DNA of 7,934 nucleotides. Source: Actinomycetes bacterium (GTDB taxonomy: Bacteria > Actinomycetota > Acidimicrobiia > Acidimicrobiales > Bog-793). Shown here in pieces: positions 1 through 5,578 of this stretch. Positions within the stretch are counted from its first letter, which is position 1, and each line of letters opens with the position of its first letter. The stretch lies in contig JAKAOD010000124.1 of NCBI GenBank assembly GCA_021823365.1, positions 1-7,934 of the forward strand. Reading direction: 5' to 3'. The position numbers and the translations under genes are program-made. Under the pieces are notes generated by a model. That model was not told the DNA's origin. It did not search any database and was given only the letters and a program-made list of their open reading frames with translations.

Positions 1-102
1 CCCGCGCTCTTCGATCTCGACGTGGAGCGCTCCGGGATGCGGCTCCGGCTCCGCCGCCGCGGCGCGGAGGGCGACGACGCAGAGGAGGCCAGTGCGGTCT
101 GA
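1..102 (+). CDS. 3' end of an unidentified upstream gene (partial)
   Basis: Frame 1 is open from the first base of the window to a TGA at 100-102, giving 33 codons. It starts PALFDLDVERSGMRLRL, runs through an arginine-rich stretch, and ends in an acidic, alanine-rich tail (GDDAEEASAV). The alternating hydrophobic/charged pattern would suit a final beta strand followed by a disordered tail, but there is no diagnostic motif and I do not recognise the family. The best evidence that it is real is context: the next gene's ribosome binding site lies inside it, and that gene's GTG start (92) overlaps its last 11 bases, as in translationally coupled operons. Only the C-terminus is present, so no function is proposed. 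Confidence 0.5.
   Translation, partial: PALFDLDVERSGMRLRLRRRGAEGDDAEEASAV
83..88 (+). promoter_or_regulatory. Shine-Dalgarno site for the HAD hydrolase gene
   Basis: AGGAGG is a perfect SD core with 3 nt between it and the GTG at 92. The spacing is on the short side. It still decides the start: the only later in-frame candidate before the DLDGT motif is a TTG at 233, which has no purine-rich sequence in front. Starting at 92 means the tandem repeat at 122-211 is translated. Confidence 0.6.
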
Positions 103-1051
103 ACCGACCGGCGAGCGCCCCGACCCCGTCCGTGGCCACGACCCCGTCCGTGGCCACGACCCTGTCCGAGGCCACGACCCCGTCCGAGGCCACGACCCAG
201 TCCGAGGCCACGACCCTGGCGCGGTCGCCCGCTTGCGCGAGCTGCGCGCGTTCCTTCTCGACCTCGACGGCACTCTCGTGCTGGGCGACCGCCATAACCA
301 CGGCCTGGTACCGCTGCCGGGCGCGGTCGAGCTCGTGGACGCCTTGCATCGAGACGGCGTCGGCGTCGGCGTCCTCACCAACGGCACGGCGCGGCGGCCA
401 GACGCGCAAGCCGCAGTGCTGCGTCGGATCGGCTTCGACCTGGCGGACGAGGCGGTGCTGACGCCGGCTTCGGCAGCGGCCGAGGTGTGCGTCGCCGCCG
501 GCCACCGGCGGGTGATGGTGCTCGGCGGCGACGGCGTCTCCGGCCCGCTCGCCGCCGCGGGCATCGAGGTGCTCCCGCCAGCAGGCCGGCCGAAGGTCGA
601 CGCGGTGCTCGTTGGCTGGTTCCGCGAGTTCGGCATCGACCATCTCGAGGCGGCTGCCAACGCGGTGTGGGACGGTGCGGCCTTCTACAGCGCGAGCCAG
701 TCGCTGTTCTTCGCCAGCGCCGAGGGCCGGGCGATCGGCACCTCTCGGGCGATCTGCGCAGTCGTCACGGACCTCACCGGGGTGCGCCCGATCATCGTCG
801 GCAAACCGTCCAAGCACGCGCTGCGCACCGCCCTTCACCGCCTCGGTGTGCGCCCGGGAGAGCTCGCCGTCGTCGGGGACGATCCCGAGCTCGAGGTGCC
901 GATGGCGCTCCGTGGCGGCGCCTTCGCCATCGCCGTCAACTCGGGCACGGGGCACGCCGGGTCGTTCGACCAGCTCGAGGCTCGCCGCCGTCCCCACCTC
1001 GTCGTCGACGGCGCAGACGAGCTGCTGGACCTGTACCTCTCGGGGGCCTGA
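92..1051 (+). CDS. HAD-superfamily hydrolase, subfamily IIA (NagD-like phosphatase)
   Basis: Predicted cytoplasmic Mg-dependent phosphatase of 319 residues; substrate unknown (relatives act on sugar, nucleotide or glycerol phosphates). The HAD motifs appear in order: motif I DLDGT at 57-61, with D57 the expected nucleophile and D59 the acid/base; motif II T96-N97 in VLTNGT; motif III lysine K238 in GKPS; motif IV GDDPELEV at 262-269. Residues about 100-215 between motifs II and III fit a C2-type cap. In motif IV the second conserved acidic position, usually Asp, is Glu (E268). Residues 11-40 are five exact GHDPVR-type repeats ahead of the fold, an unusual extension; typical members start about 45 residues nearer motif I. 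It overlaps the upstream gene by 11 bp, implying coupled translation. The family is secure; the exact role is not. Confidence 0.88.
   Translation: MRSEPTGERPDPVRGHDPVRGHDPVRGHDPVRGHDPVRGHDPGAVARLRELRAFLLDLDGTLVLGDRHNHGLVPLPGAVELVDALHRDGVGVGVLTNGTARRPDAQAAVLRRIGFDLADEAVLTPASAAAEVCVAAGHRRVMVLGGDGVSGPLAAAGIEVLPPAGRPKVDAVLVGWFREFGIDHLEAAANAVWDGAAFYSASQSLFFASAEGRAIGTSRAICAVVTDLTGVRPIIVGKPSKHALRTALHRLGVRPGELAVVGDDPELEVPMALRGGAFAIAVNSGTGHAGSFDQLEARRRPHLVVDGADELLDLYLSGA
122..211 (+). repeat. Five tandem 18-bp repeats coding (DPVRGH)5
   Basis: Five contiguous 18-bp units begin at 122, 140, 158, 176 and 194, and a degenerate partial unit (GACCCT) follows at 212. The consensus is GACCCCGTCCGTGGCCAC. 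Differences among copies (CCC/CCT/CCA for Pro, CGT/CGA for Arg) are all at codon third positions, so each copy encodes the same hexapeptide DPVRGH. The unit length is a multiple of three, so changes in copy number would keep the HAD reading frame. The repeat has no spacers and lies inside the coding sequence. Confidence 0.95.
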
Positions 1052-1061
1052 CGCCGGGCCG

Positions 1062-1081
1062 CGCCCGCCGGCACGCGGGCG
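1062..1081 (+). terminator. GC-rich hairpin after the HAD gene, possible terminator
   Basis: CGCCCGC (1062-1068) pairs perfectly with GCGGGCG (1075-1081) around a 6-nt loop, starting 11 nt after the HAD stop codon. No T-run follows, so it is not a canonical intrinsic terminator, but T-less GC hairpins are common at gene ends in high-GC actinobacteria. It sits at the start of a 190-bp gap (1052-1241), the largest in the window, so a transcription boundary here is plausible. I saw no convincing -35/-10 pair in the rest of the gap. Confidence 0.3.
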
Positions 1082-1227
1082 GATCGTCCGGCACCTGTGC
1101 GCCGAGGGACTCCCGTCGAACCCGAGACCTCCTTCGGCTGGCGGTAGGCCGGGCGGCGTCGGCCAACTCGTCCCACCCCGCGTGCCGCGTGTGCTAGTCG
1201 TAGCGCAGCGCCCGAGAGGCGACATCG

Positions 1228-1233
1228 AGGAGG
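1228..1233 (+). promoter_or_regulatory. Shine-Dalgarno site for the CocE/NonD hydrolase gene
   Basis: AGGAGG inside the purine tract GAGGAGGGGGA lies 8 nt before the ATG at 1242, an ideal spacing. The reading frame stays open another 210 codons upstream (back to 612), through the HAD gene and the gap. This site, plus the beta-strand-like sequence right after MARPAFFGYD, marks 1242 as the real start. Confidence 0.75.
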
Positions 1234-1241
1234 GGGACCCA

Positions 1242-2798
1242 ATGGCACGCCCGGCGTTCTTCGGCTACGACCGCCCCCCGCGCCACGGCGCGCGGTGCAG
1301 GACCGTCGCGGTGCCGCTGCGCAACGGGATGCACCTCGTCGCCGACCTGACCCTGCCAGCGCCAGCTGACGAGCCCGGCCCCGGACGCCTCGGCCAGGGA
1401 TACCCCGGCCTGGTCGCCCACTACACCCCCTACGGCCGCACGCAGCGGCGGCCCGAGGCGGCCTGGTGGGCGGCGCGGGGCTACGCCGTGCTCGTGTGCG
1501 ACATCCGCGGCACCGGCGACTCGCCCGGGATGTTCCCGGGCTGCCTGTCCGCAGGTGAGAACGAGGACAACGAGGACGTCATCGAGTGGCTCGCGGCCCA
1601 GCCGTTCTGCACGGGCAGGGTGGTGCAGTACGGGCAGAGCTACGGGGGCATGGCGGCGCTGCGCGTCGCGTCGCGCCAGCCGCCCCACCTCGTCGCGATC
1701 GCACCGCAGGAGACCTACTCGAGCTATTACCGGCACACGGCGTTCCCCGGCGGGATCCCCGCGGGCGCGGGGCGCAACTGGGCCGACGGCGTGCCCACCT
1801 ACACGGGTGGCAGGGTGAGCGCGAGCTTCCAGAAGGAGCTCTGGGCGGTCCATCCGCTCATCGACGAGTTCTGGCGCCAGGTCGACATCGACACGAAGTA
1901 CGCCTCGATCACCGTGCCGGCGCTGTGCTGCGGAGGCTGGCTGGACGTCTTCCGGGAGGGGACGGTCGAGAACCACACCGGGCTCGGCGCGCGCTCGTTC
2001 CTCGTCATGGGGCCGTGGCCCCACGGGCCGCTCGACCGGATGGACCTCGAGCCGCTGCCCCTCGGGGCGGTGCTCGCCTTCTTCGACCGCCACTGCACGG
2101 GCGACGGATGGGACGAAGGGACGGGTGCCCCCCTTCCCGCGGCGCCGGTCATGTCCTACGAGCTCCCCCGGCCGGCGAGCCGCGGATGGACGGAGCTGGA
2201 CGGGTTCCCGCCGACCGATGCCAGCGAGCTCGACCTCGCCCTCTGCACCCGCGGCAGGCTCGCGGACGAGCCCGGTGAGGGGGCGACCGCGTCGTTCGTG
2301 ACGGACCCCAGCGACGGCCCGGCCGCCCTCGTCTTCGGGCCTGACGCGACCTTCCCCGACGAGGCCGGCGTCGACCAGCGCGAGCGGGACGCGCGGCGCC
2401 TCGGGTTCGAGACGAGCCCGCTCGAGGACGACGTCACGGTCGTAGGAGCGGCGCGCCTCCAGCTCCGCGCGTCGCTCAGCCAGCCCGACGCCAGCTTCGT
2501 GGCGAGGCTCATGGACTACTCCCCCGACGGGCGGGCGCAGGAGATCACCGTCGGCTACCTTCGGGCGAGCCACCGCGCGGGACACGACCGTGTCGTGGCG
2601 GTCCCGGAGGGCGAGCCGACCGACTACTCCATGACGCTCCAGCCGGTCCACTGGCGGCTTCGCGCCGGGCACCGCCTGCGGGTGAGCCTTTCCGCGGGGG
2701 ACGTGCCCGCGCTGATGCCGGACACGCCAGAAGGCACGGTCACCGTGGCCGTAGGGCAGGGCGGCTCCCGCCTCCAGGTCCCGGTGGTGTTCGGATGA
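1242..2798 (+). CDS. CocE/NonD family alpha/beta hydrolase (X-Pro dipeptidyl-peptidase S15-like)
   Basis: Serine hydrolase of 518 residues with no signal peptide, predicted cytoplasmic. The family (cocaine esterase CocE, glutaryl-7-ACA acylases, S15 peptidases) cleaves esters or amides. The expected residues are visible: TPYG (Y64) matches the oxyanion tyrosine region; DIRGTGDSPG is at 87-96; the nucleophile elbow GQSYGG holds S133; GGWLD holds the acid D235; GPWPHG holds the histidine H261. The hydrolase core spans about 20-285 with a helical cap at about 145-235. The C-terminal part, about 300-518, has the beta-rich character of the family's jelly-roll domain. Length is slightly short for the family but complete. 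Its stop overlaps the next gene's start (ATGA), so the two products are probably made together. It could be an esterase, amidase or peptidase; the substrate cannot be read from sequence. Confidence 0.92.
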   Translation: MARPAFFGYDRPPRHGARCRTVAVPLRNGMHLVADLTLPAPADEPGPGRLGQGYPGLVAHYTPYGRTQRRPEAAWWAARGYAVLVCDIRGTGDSPGMFPGCLSAGENEDNEDVIEWLAAQPFCTGRVVQYGQSYGGMAALRVASRQPPHLVAIAPQETYSSYYRHTAFPGGIPAGAGRNWADGVPTYTGGRVSASFQKELWAVHPLIDEFWRQVDIDTKYASITVPALCCGGWLDVFREGTVENHTGLGARSFLVMGPWPHGPLDRMDLEPLPLGAVLAFFDRHCTGDGWDEGTGAPLPAAPVMSYELPRPASRGWTELDGFPPTDASELDLALCTRGRLADEPGEGATASFVTDPSDGPAALVFGPDATFPDEAGVDQRERDARRLGFETSPLEDDVTVVGAARLQLRASLSQPDASFVARLMDYSPDGRAQEITVGYLRASHRAGHDRVVAVPEGEPTDYSMTLQPVHWRLRAGHRLRVSLSAGDVPALMPDTPEGTVTVAVGQGGSRLQVPVVFG

Positions 2799-3592
2799 GC
2801 GCACTCGCACCCGGGAGCGACCAGGCGAACGGAGTGCCGGAGCTCCCCACGGAGGGACGCCTGTTCGAAGGCCGCCGGAAGGTCCGCATGCCCGTCGTCG
2901 GCCCGGACCGGCGGGCCCGCCTGGACGCCCTCGCCCGCTACCTCGCCGACGTGGCCGAGGACGACGCGGCGGCCGCCGCGCTTCCCCCGACGGTCGGGTG
3001 GCTCCTCCGCAGCACGCGCATGGAGATCGAGCGGTTCCCCACCCTCGGCGAGGAGCTCGTCCTGCGCACCTTCTGCTCCGCCGTCGGAAGCCGGTGGGCG
3101 GAACGGACGACGCTCGTGGAGGGGTCTCATGGCGCCGAGTGCCGCGCCGTGTCGATATGGGTGGCCGTGGACACGCAGACCGGCGCGCCCGCGCGGCTCG
3201 GCGACAGCTTCTTCGCCGTCTACGGACCCTCGGCCGGTGGGAGACGAGCGACCGCGCGGCTCGCGCTGGGCGCGCCCACGGAGGCGGTGGCGCGCGAGGG
3301 TCGGCCCTGGCCGCTTCGCCGAAGCGATCTGGACGCGTGGGCGCACGTCAACAACGCCGTCGCCTGGGCCGCGGTGGAAGACTCGGTCGACATCGCACCG
3401 GGCGGCTCGTGGCTGGCGCGCATCGAGCACCACCTGCCCATCGACGCGGCGACGTCGCCCGTCCTGGCCGTCGAACGCACCGGCGACACGTGGCACGTGT
3501 GGCTGCTCAGCTCGCCCCGGCCAGAGGGCGTGCTCGTCGCCGCGGTGCTCGACGCCTCGGCGGGACGAGCTTCGACGCGCCCGGCCCGATGA
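2795..3592 (+). CDS. Acyl-ACP thioesterase-like protein, double hotdog fold
   Basis: A 265-residue protein resembling bacterial relatives of FatA/FatB thioesterases, which release fatty acids from acyl-carrier protein or CoA. The first hotdog half (about 25-145) shows RARLDALARYLADVAEDDA at 41-59, the GSRWAERTTLVEG strand at 98-110 and the SIWVAVDTQTGAP hairpin at 120-132. The second half (about 165-255) carries SDLDAWAHVNNAVAW, with H184, N186 and N187 in the HVNN motif that is the family's hallmark. The first ~22 residues are low-complexity. The ATG overlaps the preceding TGA by 4 bp and has only a weak GGTGG-type SD, so translation likely depends on ribosomes finishing the CocE-like gene. 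Acting on acyl-CoA or another thioester, rather than acyl-ACP, is equally possible. Confidence 0.82.
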   Translation: MSALAPGSDQANGVPELPTEGRLFEGRRKVRMPVVGPDRRARLDALARYLADVAEDDAAAAALPPTVGWLLRSTRMEIERFPTLGEELVLRTFCSAVGSRWAERTTLVEGSHGAECRAVSIWVAVDTQTGAPARLGDSFFAVYGPSAGGRRATARLALGAPTEAVAREGRPWPLRRSDLDAWAHVNNAVAWAAVEDSVDIAPGGSWLARIEHHLPIDAATSPVLAVERTGDTWHVWLLSSPRPEGVLVAAVLDASAGRASTRPAR

Positions 3593-3622
3593 CTCACGCG
3601 GGCCCGGGCTCCCGGCACCCAA

Positions 3623-3628
3623 TAGGCT
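3623..3628 (+). promoter_or_regulatory. Possible -10 element upstream of the NIPSNAP gene
   Basis: TAGGCT fits the actinobacterial -10 pattern TAnnnT in the 79-bp gap between the thioesterase stop and the NIPSNAP start, 44 nt before the GTG. No good -35 hexamer lies 16-18 nt upstream, where the DNA is GC-only. It may allow separate expression of the NIPSNAP-amidase pair; support is weak. Confidence 0.25.
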
Positions 3629-3661
3629 GACCTCGTCCCGCGCGCGACCGCGAACGCGACA

Positions 3662-3667
3662 AGGAGG
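3662..3667 (+). promoter_or_regulatory. Shine-Dalgarno site for the NIPSNAP gene
   Basis: AGGAGG within AAGGAGGAG sits 4 nt before the GTG at 3672. This fixes the start of a short gene whose frame is open far upstream (to 3129) across the thioesterase gene. The family-like sequence begins immediately after it (AAVIEFRTYT). Confidence 0.75.
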
Positions 3668-3671
3668 AGCC

Positions 3672-4007
3672 GTGGCCGCAGTCATCGAGTTCCGCACCTA
3701 TACGGCACACCCGGGTGAGCGGGGGGCGGTCATCCAGCTCCTGGAGGACCGGTTCTTCCCGGAGATGGAGCGCCTTGGCATGAAGGTGCTCGGCTGCTTC
3801 CCCTCACGCGACGACGAGAACACCTTCGTGTGGCTCCGCGCCTTCCCGGACGCTGCCGACCACGAGCGCCTGACGTCGGCGCTCTACGGCGGGACGCTCT
3901 GGAAAGAGGAGCTCCAGGAGCCGATCGTGTCGCGCATCGCCAGCCTCAACGTGTCGACCGCCGAGGACGCGACCGGCCTGTGGGACGCCTGGCCGGCGAG
4001 ACGCTGA
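3672..4007 (+). CDS. NIPSNAP-family small protein (dimeric alpha/beta barrel)
   Basis: A 111-residue protein with the pattern of bacterial NIPSNAP proteins: first strand VIEFRTYTAHPG (4-15), a helix LLEDRFFPEME (23-33), the strand KVLGCFPS (38-45), then TFVWLRAFPDAADHERLTSA (51-70) and YGGTLWKEEL (72-81). One domain fills the whole chain, the usual size for single-domain members of the ferredoxin-like dimeric barrel fold. The molecular role of bacterial members is poorly defined; many sit beside catabolic enzymes, as here, between a thioesterase and an amidase. It may bind a small metabolite or aid a neighbouring enzyme, but no catalytic residues can be named. It starts at GTG 3672, chosen by its SD and by where homology-like sequence begins. 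The last ~15 residues (STAEDATGLWDAWPARR) are a probable flexible tail. Confidence 0.8.
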   Translation: MAAVIEFRTYTAHPGERGAVIQLLEDRFFPEMERLGMKVLGCFPSRDDENTFVWLRAFPDAADHERLTSALYGGTLWKEELQEPIVSRIASLNVSTAEDATGLWDAWPARR

Positions 4008-4068
4008 CCGGGCGCGCGCCTGCAGGTGCCGTGGACGGGAACCCCGGGCCCCCTGCGGCCTGAGGACG

Positions 4069-4169
4069 CGCCGAGATGACGGCCCCTCGCCACGCCGGGC
4101 ACGCCGGGCACGCCGATCTCGGCGTTCACGCCGTTCCAGCCGATCTCGCCGATCCCGCAGATCTCGGCG
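4069..4169 (+). promoter_or_regulatory. Potential start-codon-masking pairing in the amidase mRNA
   Basis: CGCCGAGAT at 4069-4077 covers the SD-to-start spacer and the first two bases of the amidase ATG. It is perfectly complementary to ATCTCGGCG at 4116-4124 and to an identical copy at 4161-4169; a G-U pair (4068 with 4125 or 4170) can extend either helix. The SD-like GAGGA (4062-4066) lies just outside. CGCCGA at 4147-4152 could instead pair with TCGGCG at 4119-4124 or 4164-4169, giving competing folds. The pairing is visible in sequence; any regulatory effect is inferred. Confidence 0.3.
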
Positions 4170-5557
4170 TTCTCGAGGCTGCCGCGGCGCTGCGGGCCCG
4201 CAGGATCAGCTCGCTCGAGCTCACCGACGCCTGCCTGGCGCGCGTCGGGTCGCGCAACGGCGGGCCGCCGAGCTTCGACGGGGCGCCGGGCGCCGTCAAC
4301 GCCTGGGTGCGCCTGTATCCAGACGAGGCCCGCGCCGAGGCACGGGCGGCCGATCGCCGCCTCGCCGCGCAGGGAGACGACGCTCCCCTCCTGTGCGGGA
4401 TCCCCCTCGCCGTGAAGGACCTCTACTCGGTCGCCGGCCGACCCGTGACCGCCTCGAGCCGCGTGCTCGACGACGACCCGGTGCCCGCGGACGCAGCGGT
4501 GGTCGCCCGGCTGCGCGCGGACGGCATGGTCGTCCTGGGCCATACCCACACCCACGAATTCGCCGCAGGTGGGACCACCGACCAGGTGGGCAACCCCTTC
4601 GATCTGTCCCTCGCCGCCGGGGGCTCGAGCGGCGGCAGCGCGGCGGCGCTCGCAGCCAGGATGGTGCCGGCGGCGCTCGGCACGGACACCTGCGGCTCGC
4701 TGCGGGTCCCTTCCGCGTGCTGCGGCACGAGCACCATCAAGCCCACCCACGGAAGGGTCTCGCTCGACGGCATCGTCCCGCTCGCGCCCACCCTCGACCA
4801 TCCGGGGCCGATGGCGCGCTCGGTGGCCGACGCAGCAGCGCTGCTGTCGGTGATGGCGACGGTGCCCGAGACCTCCTGCCTGATGCCGCCACCCGCGCCG
4901 CTCGGACCGCTGGCGCTCCGGCCGAGCGGGGGCGACCGTCCGCTCGAGGGCCGCACGGTCGCGCTCGGCGAGCCGCAGCCGGGCGTTCCCTGGGACGCGG
5001 CGGTCGTGGCCGGCATGGAGACGGCGCGCCGCGCCGTGGTCTCGCTCGGCGCGCGCGTCGTGGCCGCGCCGTCGTGGCCGCTCGAGTGGGAGCACCTGAA
5101 CGCCGTGCTGCTGACCGAGATGTGGTCGTACCATTCGCGGTTCGCGCCCCGGCGCGACCGCTACCGCCCCGCGATCGCGGAGCTGGTCGATGCGGCGGCG
5201 GCCTTCGACGACGGCACCGCGTACTTCTCGGCGCAGCTCGCGCGCTGCCGTGCCGCGGGCGCCTACGACGCGTGGTTCGCGGCCAACGACGTCGACCTCC
5301 TCTGCGAGCCGACGCTCGCGGTCCTGCCCCCGCCACGCGGCGAGGGATACGCACGCGGGCACGCCGGAGGGGTCGGCGATCCCCTGATCGCGCTCAGCGC
5401 TCGTTGGGACATGACGGGGATGCCGGTCGTCTCGCTCCCGGTCGCCTGGAACGTCGGGGTGTCCCTCGTGGCCCCACGCGGGGGGGAGGCCCTCGCGGTG
5501 CAGACCGGGATCGACCTGCAAGAGCGCGCCCTCGGCCTGCCGGCCTGGCCCGAGTAG
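4076..5557 (+). CDS. Amidase signature (AS) family amidohydrolase
   Basis: Ser-cisSer-Lys amidase of 493 residues, a normal length, with no signal peptide. The triad is complete and correctly spaced: K114 in LAVKDLYSVAG, cis-Ser S184 in GGSSGGS (182-188) and the nucleophile S208 in GTDTCGSLRVPS. The cis-Ser to Ser distance of 24 residues matches fatty acid amide hydrolase and malonamidase E2. IKPTHGRVS (221-229) is the usual strand that follows. In the nucleophile loop the common GTDTGGS has Cys at position 206 in place of the first Gly. Residues 1-32 are a low-complexity AGH/ADLG-rich extension before the normal start of the fold (about LEAAAALRARRISS). ATG 4076 follows GAGGA at 9-10 nt and has no in-frame alternative nearby. 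It ends 9 bp from the converging dehydrogenase gene. The GatA subunit of tRNA amidotransferase is unlikely, as no gatB or gatC is adjacent; substrate unknown. Confidence 0.92.
   Translation: MTAPRHAGHAGHADLGVHAVPADLADPADLGVLEAAAALRARRISSLELTDACLARVGSRNGGPPSFDGAPGAVNAWVRLYPDEARAEARAADRRLAAQGDDAPLLCGIPLAVKDLYSVAGRPVTASSRVLDDDPVPADAAVVARLRADGMVVLGHTHTHEFAAGGTTDQVGNPFDLSLAAGGSSGGSAAALAARMVPAALGTDTCGSLRVPSACCGTSTIKPTHGRVSLDGIVPLAPTLDHPGPMARSVADAAALLSVMATVPETSCLMPPPAPLGPLALRPSGGDRPLEGRTVALGEPQPGVPWDAAVVAGMETARRAVVSLGARVVAAPSWPLEWEHLNAVLLTEMWSYHSRFAPRRDRYRPAIAELVDAAAAFDDGTAYFSAQLARCRAAGAYDAWFAANDVDLLCEPTLAVLPPPRGEGYARGHAGGVGDPLIALSARWDMTGMPVVSLPVAWNVGVSLVAPRGGEALAVQTGIDLQERALGLPAWPE
4091..4115 (+). 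repeat. 9-bp tandem repeat in the amidase N-terminal coding region
   Basis: CACGCCGGG occurs at 4091 and 4100, and a partial CACGCCG follows at 4109 (2.8 copies). It is in frame and encodes HAG-HAG-HA. A second, looser repeat follows: GATCTCGGCGTTC is identical at 4115-4127 and 4160-4172, with a related GATCTCGCCGATC at 4142, encoding DLGV/DLA-type segments. Together they make up most of the enzyme's N-terminal extension. Confidence 0.8.
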
Positions 5558-5578
5558 CCGGCCGCCCTACTCCAAGGG
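5549..5578. terminator. Inverted repeat spanning both convergent stop codons, possible bidirectional terminator
   Basis: GAGTAG (5552-5557) is the exact reverse complement of CTACTC (5567-5572), separated by 9 nt. CCC (5549-5551) can pair with GGG (5576-5578) across a 3-nt bulge. The arms hold the amidase stop (TAG 5555-5557) and, on the other strand, the dehydrogenase stop (TAG over 5567-5569); both proteins end in Glu-stop. No T-run is present. It is the only terminator-like structure seen between the converging transcripts, and it may partly reflect both genes happening to end GAG-TAG. Confidence 0.3.

Noticed and set aside
122..217. CRISPR-like array
   Set aside because: Units are directly abutted with no spacers, only 18 bp long, and read in frame inside a gene.
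612..1241. An in-frame 210-codon upstream extension of the CocE-like gene, which would make a 728-residue fusion
   Set aside because: It runs through the HAD gene in another frame, is Arg/Ser/Pro-rich without motifs, and a perfect SD marks ATG 1242 as the start.
1194..2810. Long antisense open frame (538 codons) opposite the CocE-like gene
   Set aside because: Arg/Gly/Val-rich with no recognisable motif; long empty frames opposite GC-rich genes are expected. The sense strand has a full catalytic triad.
3129..3671. A 181-codon upstream extension of the NIPSNAP gene
   Set aside because: It is a shadow of the thioesterase frame; the strong SD at 3662 and the one-domain family length support GTG 3672.
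4008..4075. Terminator or promoter between the NIPSNAP and amidase genes
   Set aside because: Only fragmentary GC self-complementarity (around CCCGGGCCCC and CCTGCAGG) and no TAnnnT or T-run; nothing beyond the amidase SD could be supported.
3884..5521. Long antisense open frame (545 codons) opposite the amidase, longer than the amidase itself
   Set aside because: No motifs and skewed Arg/Gly composition; the sense frame has the complete Ser-cisSer-Lys signature. A shadow of third-position GC.
4076..5557. Assignment of the amidase as GatA of the Glu-tRNA(Gln) amidotransferase
   Set aside because: No gatB or gatC nearby, and the neighbours are catabolic-type enzymes; a general AS-family amidase is the safer call.
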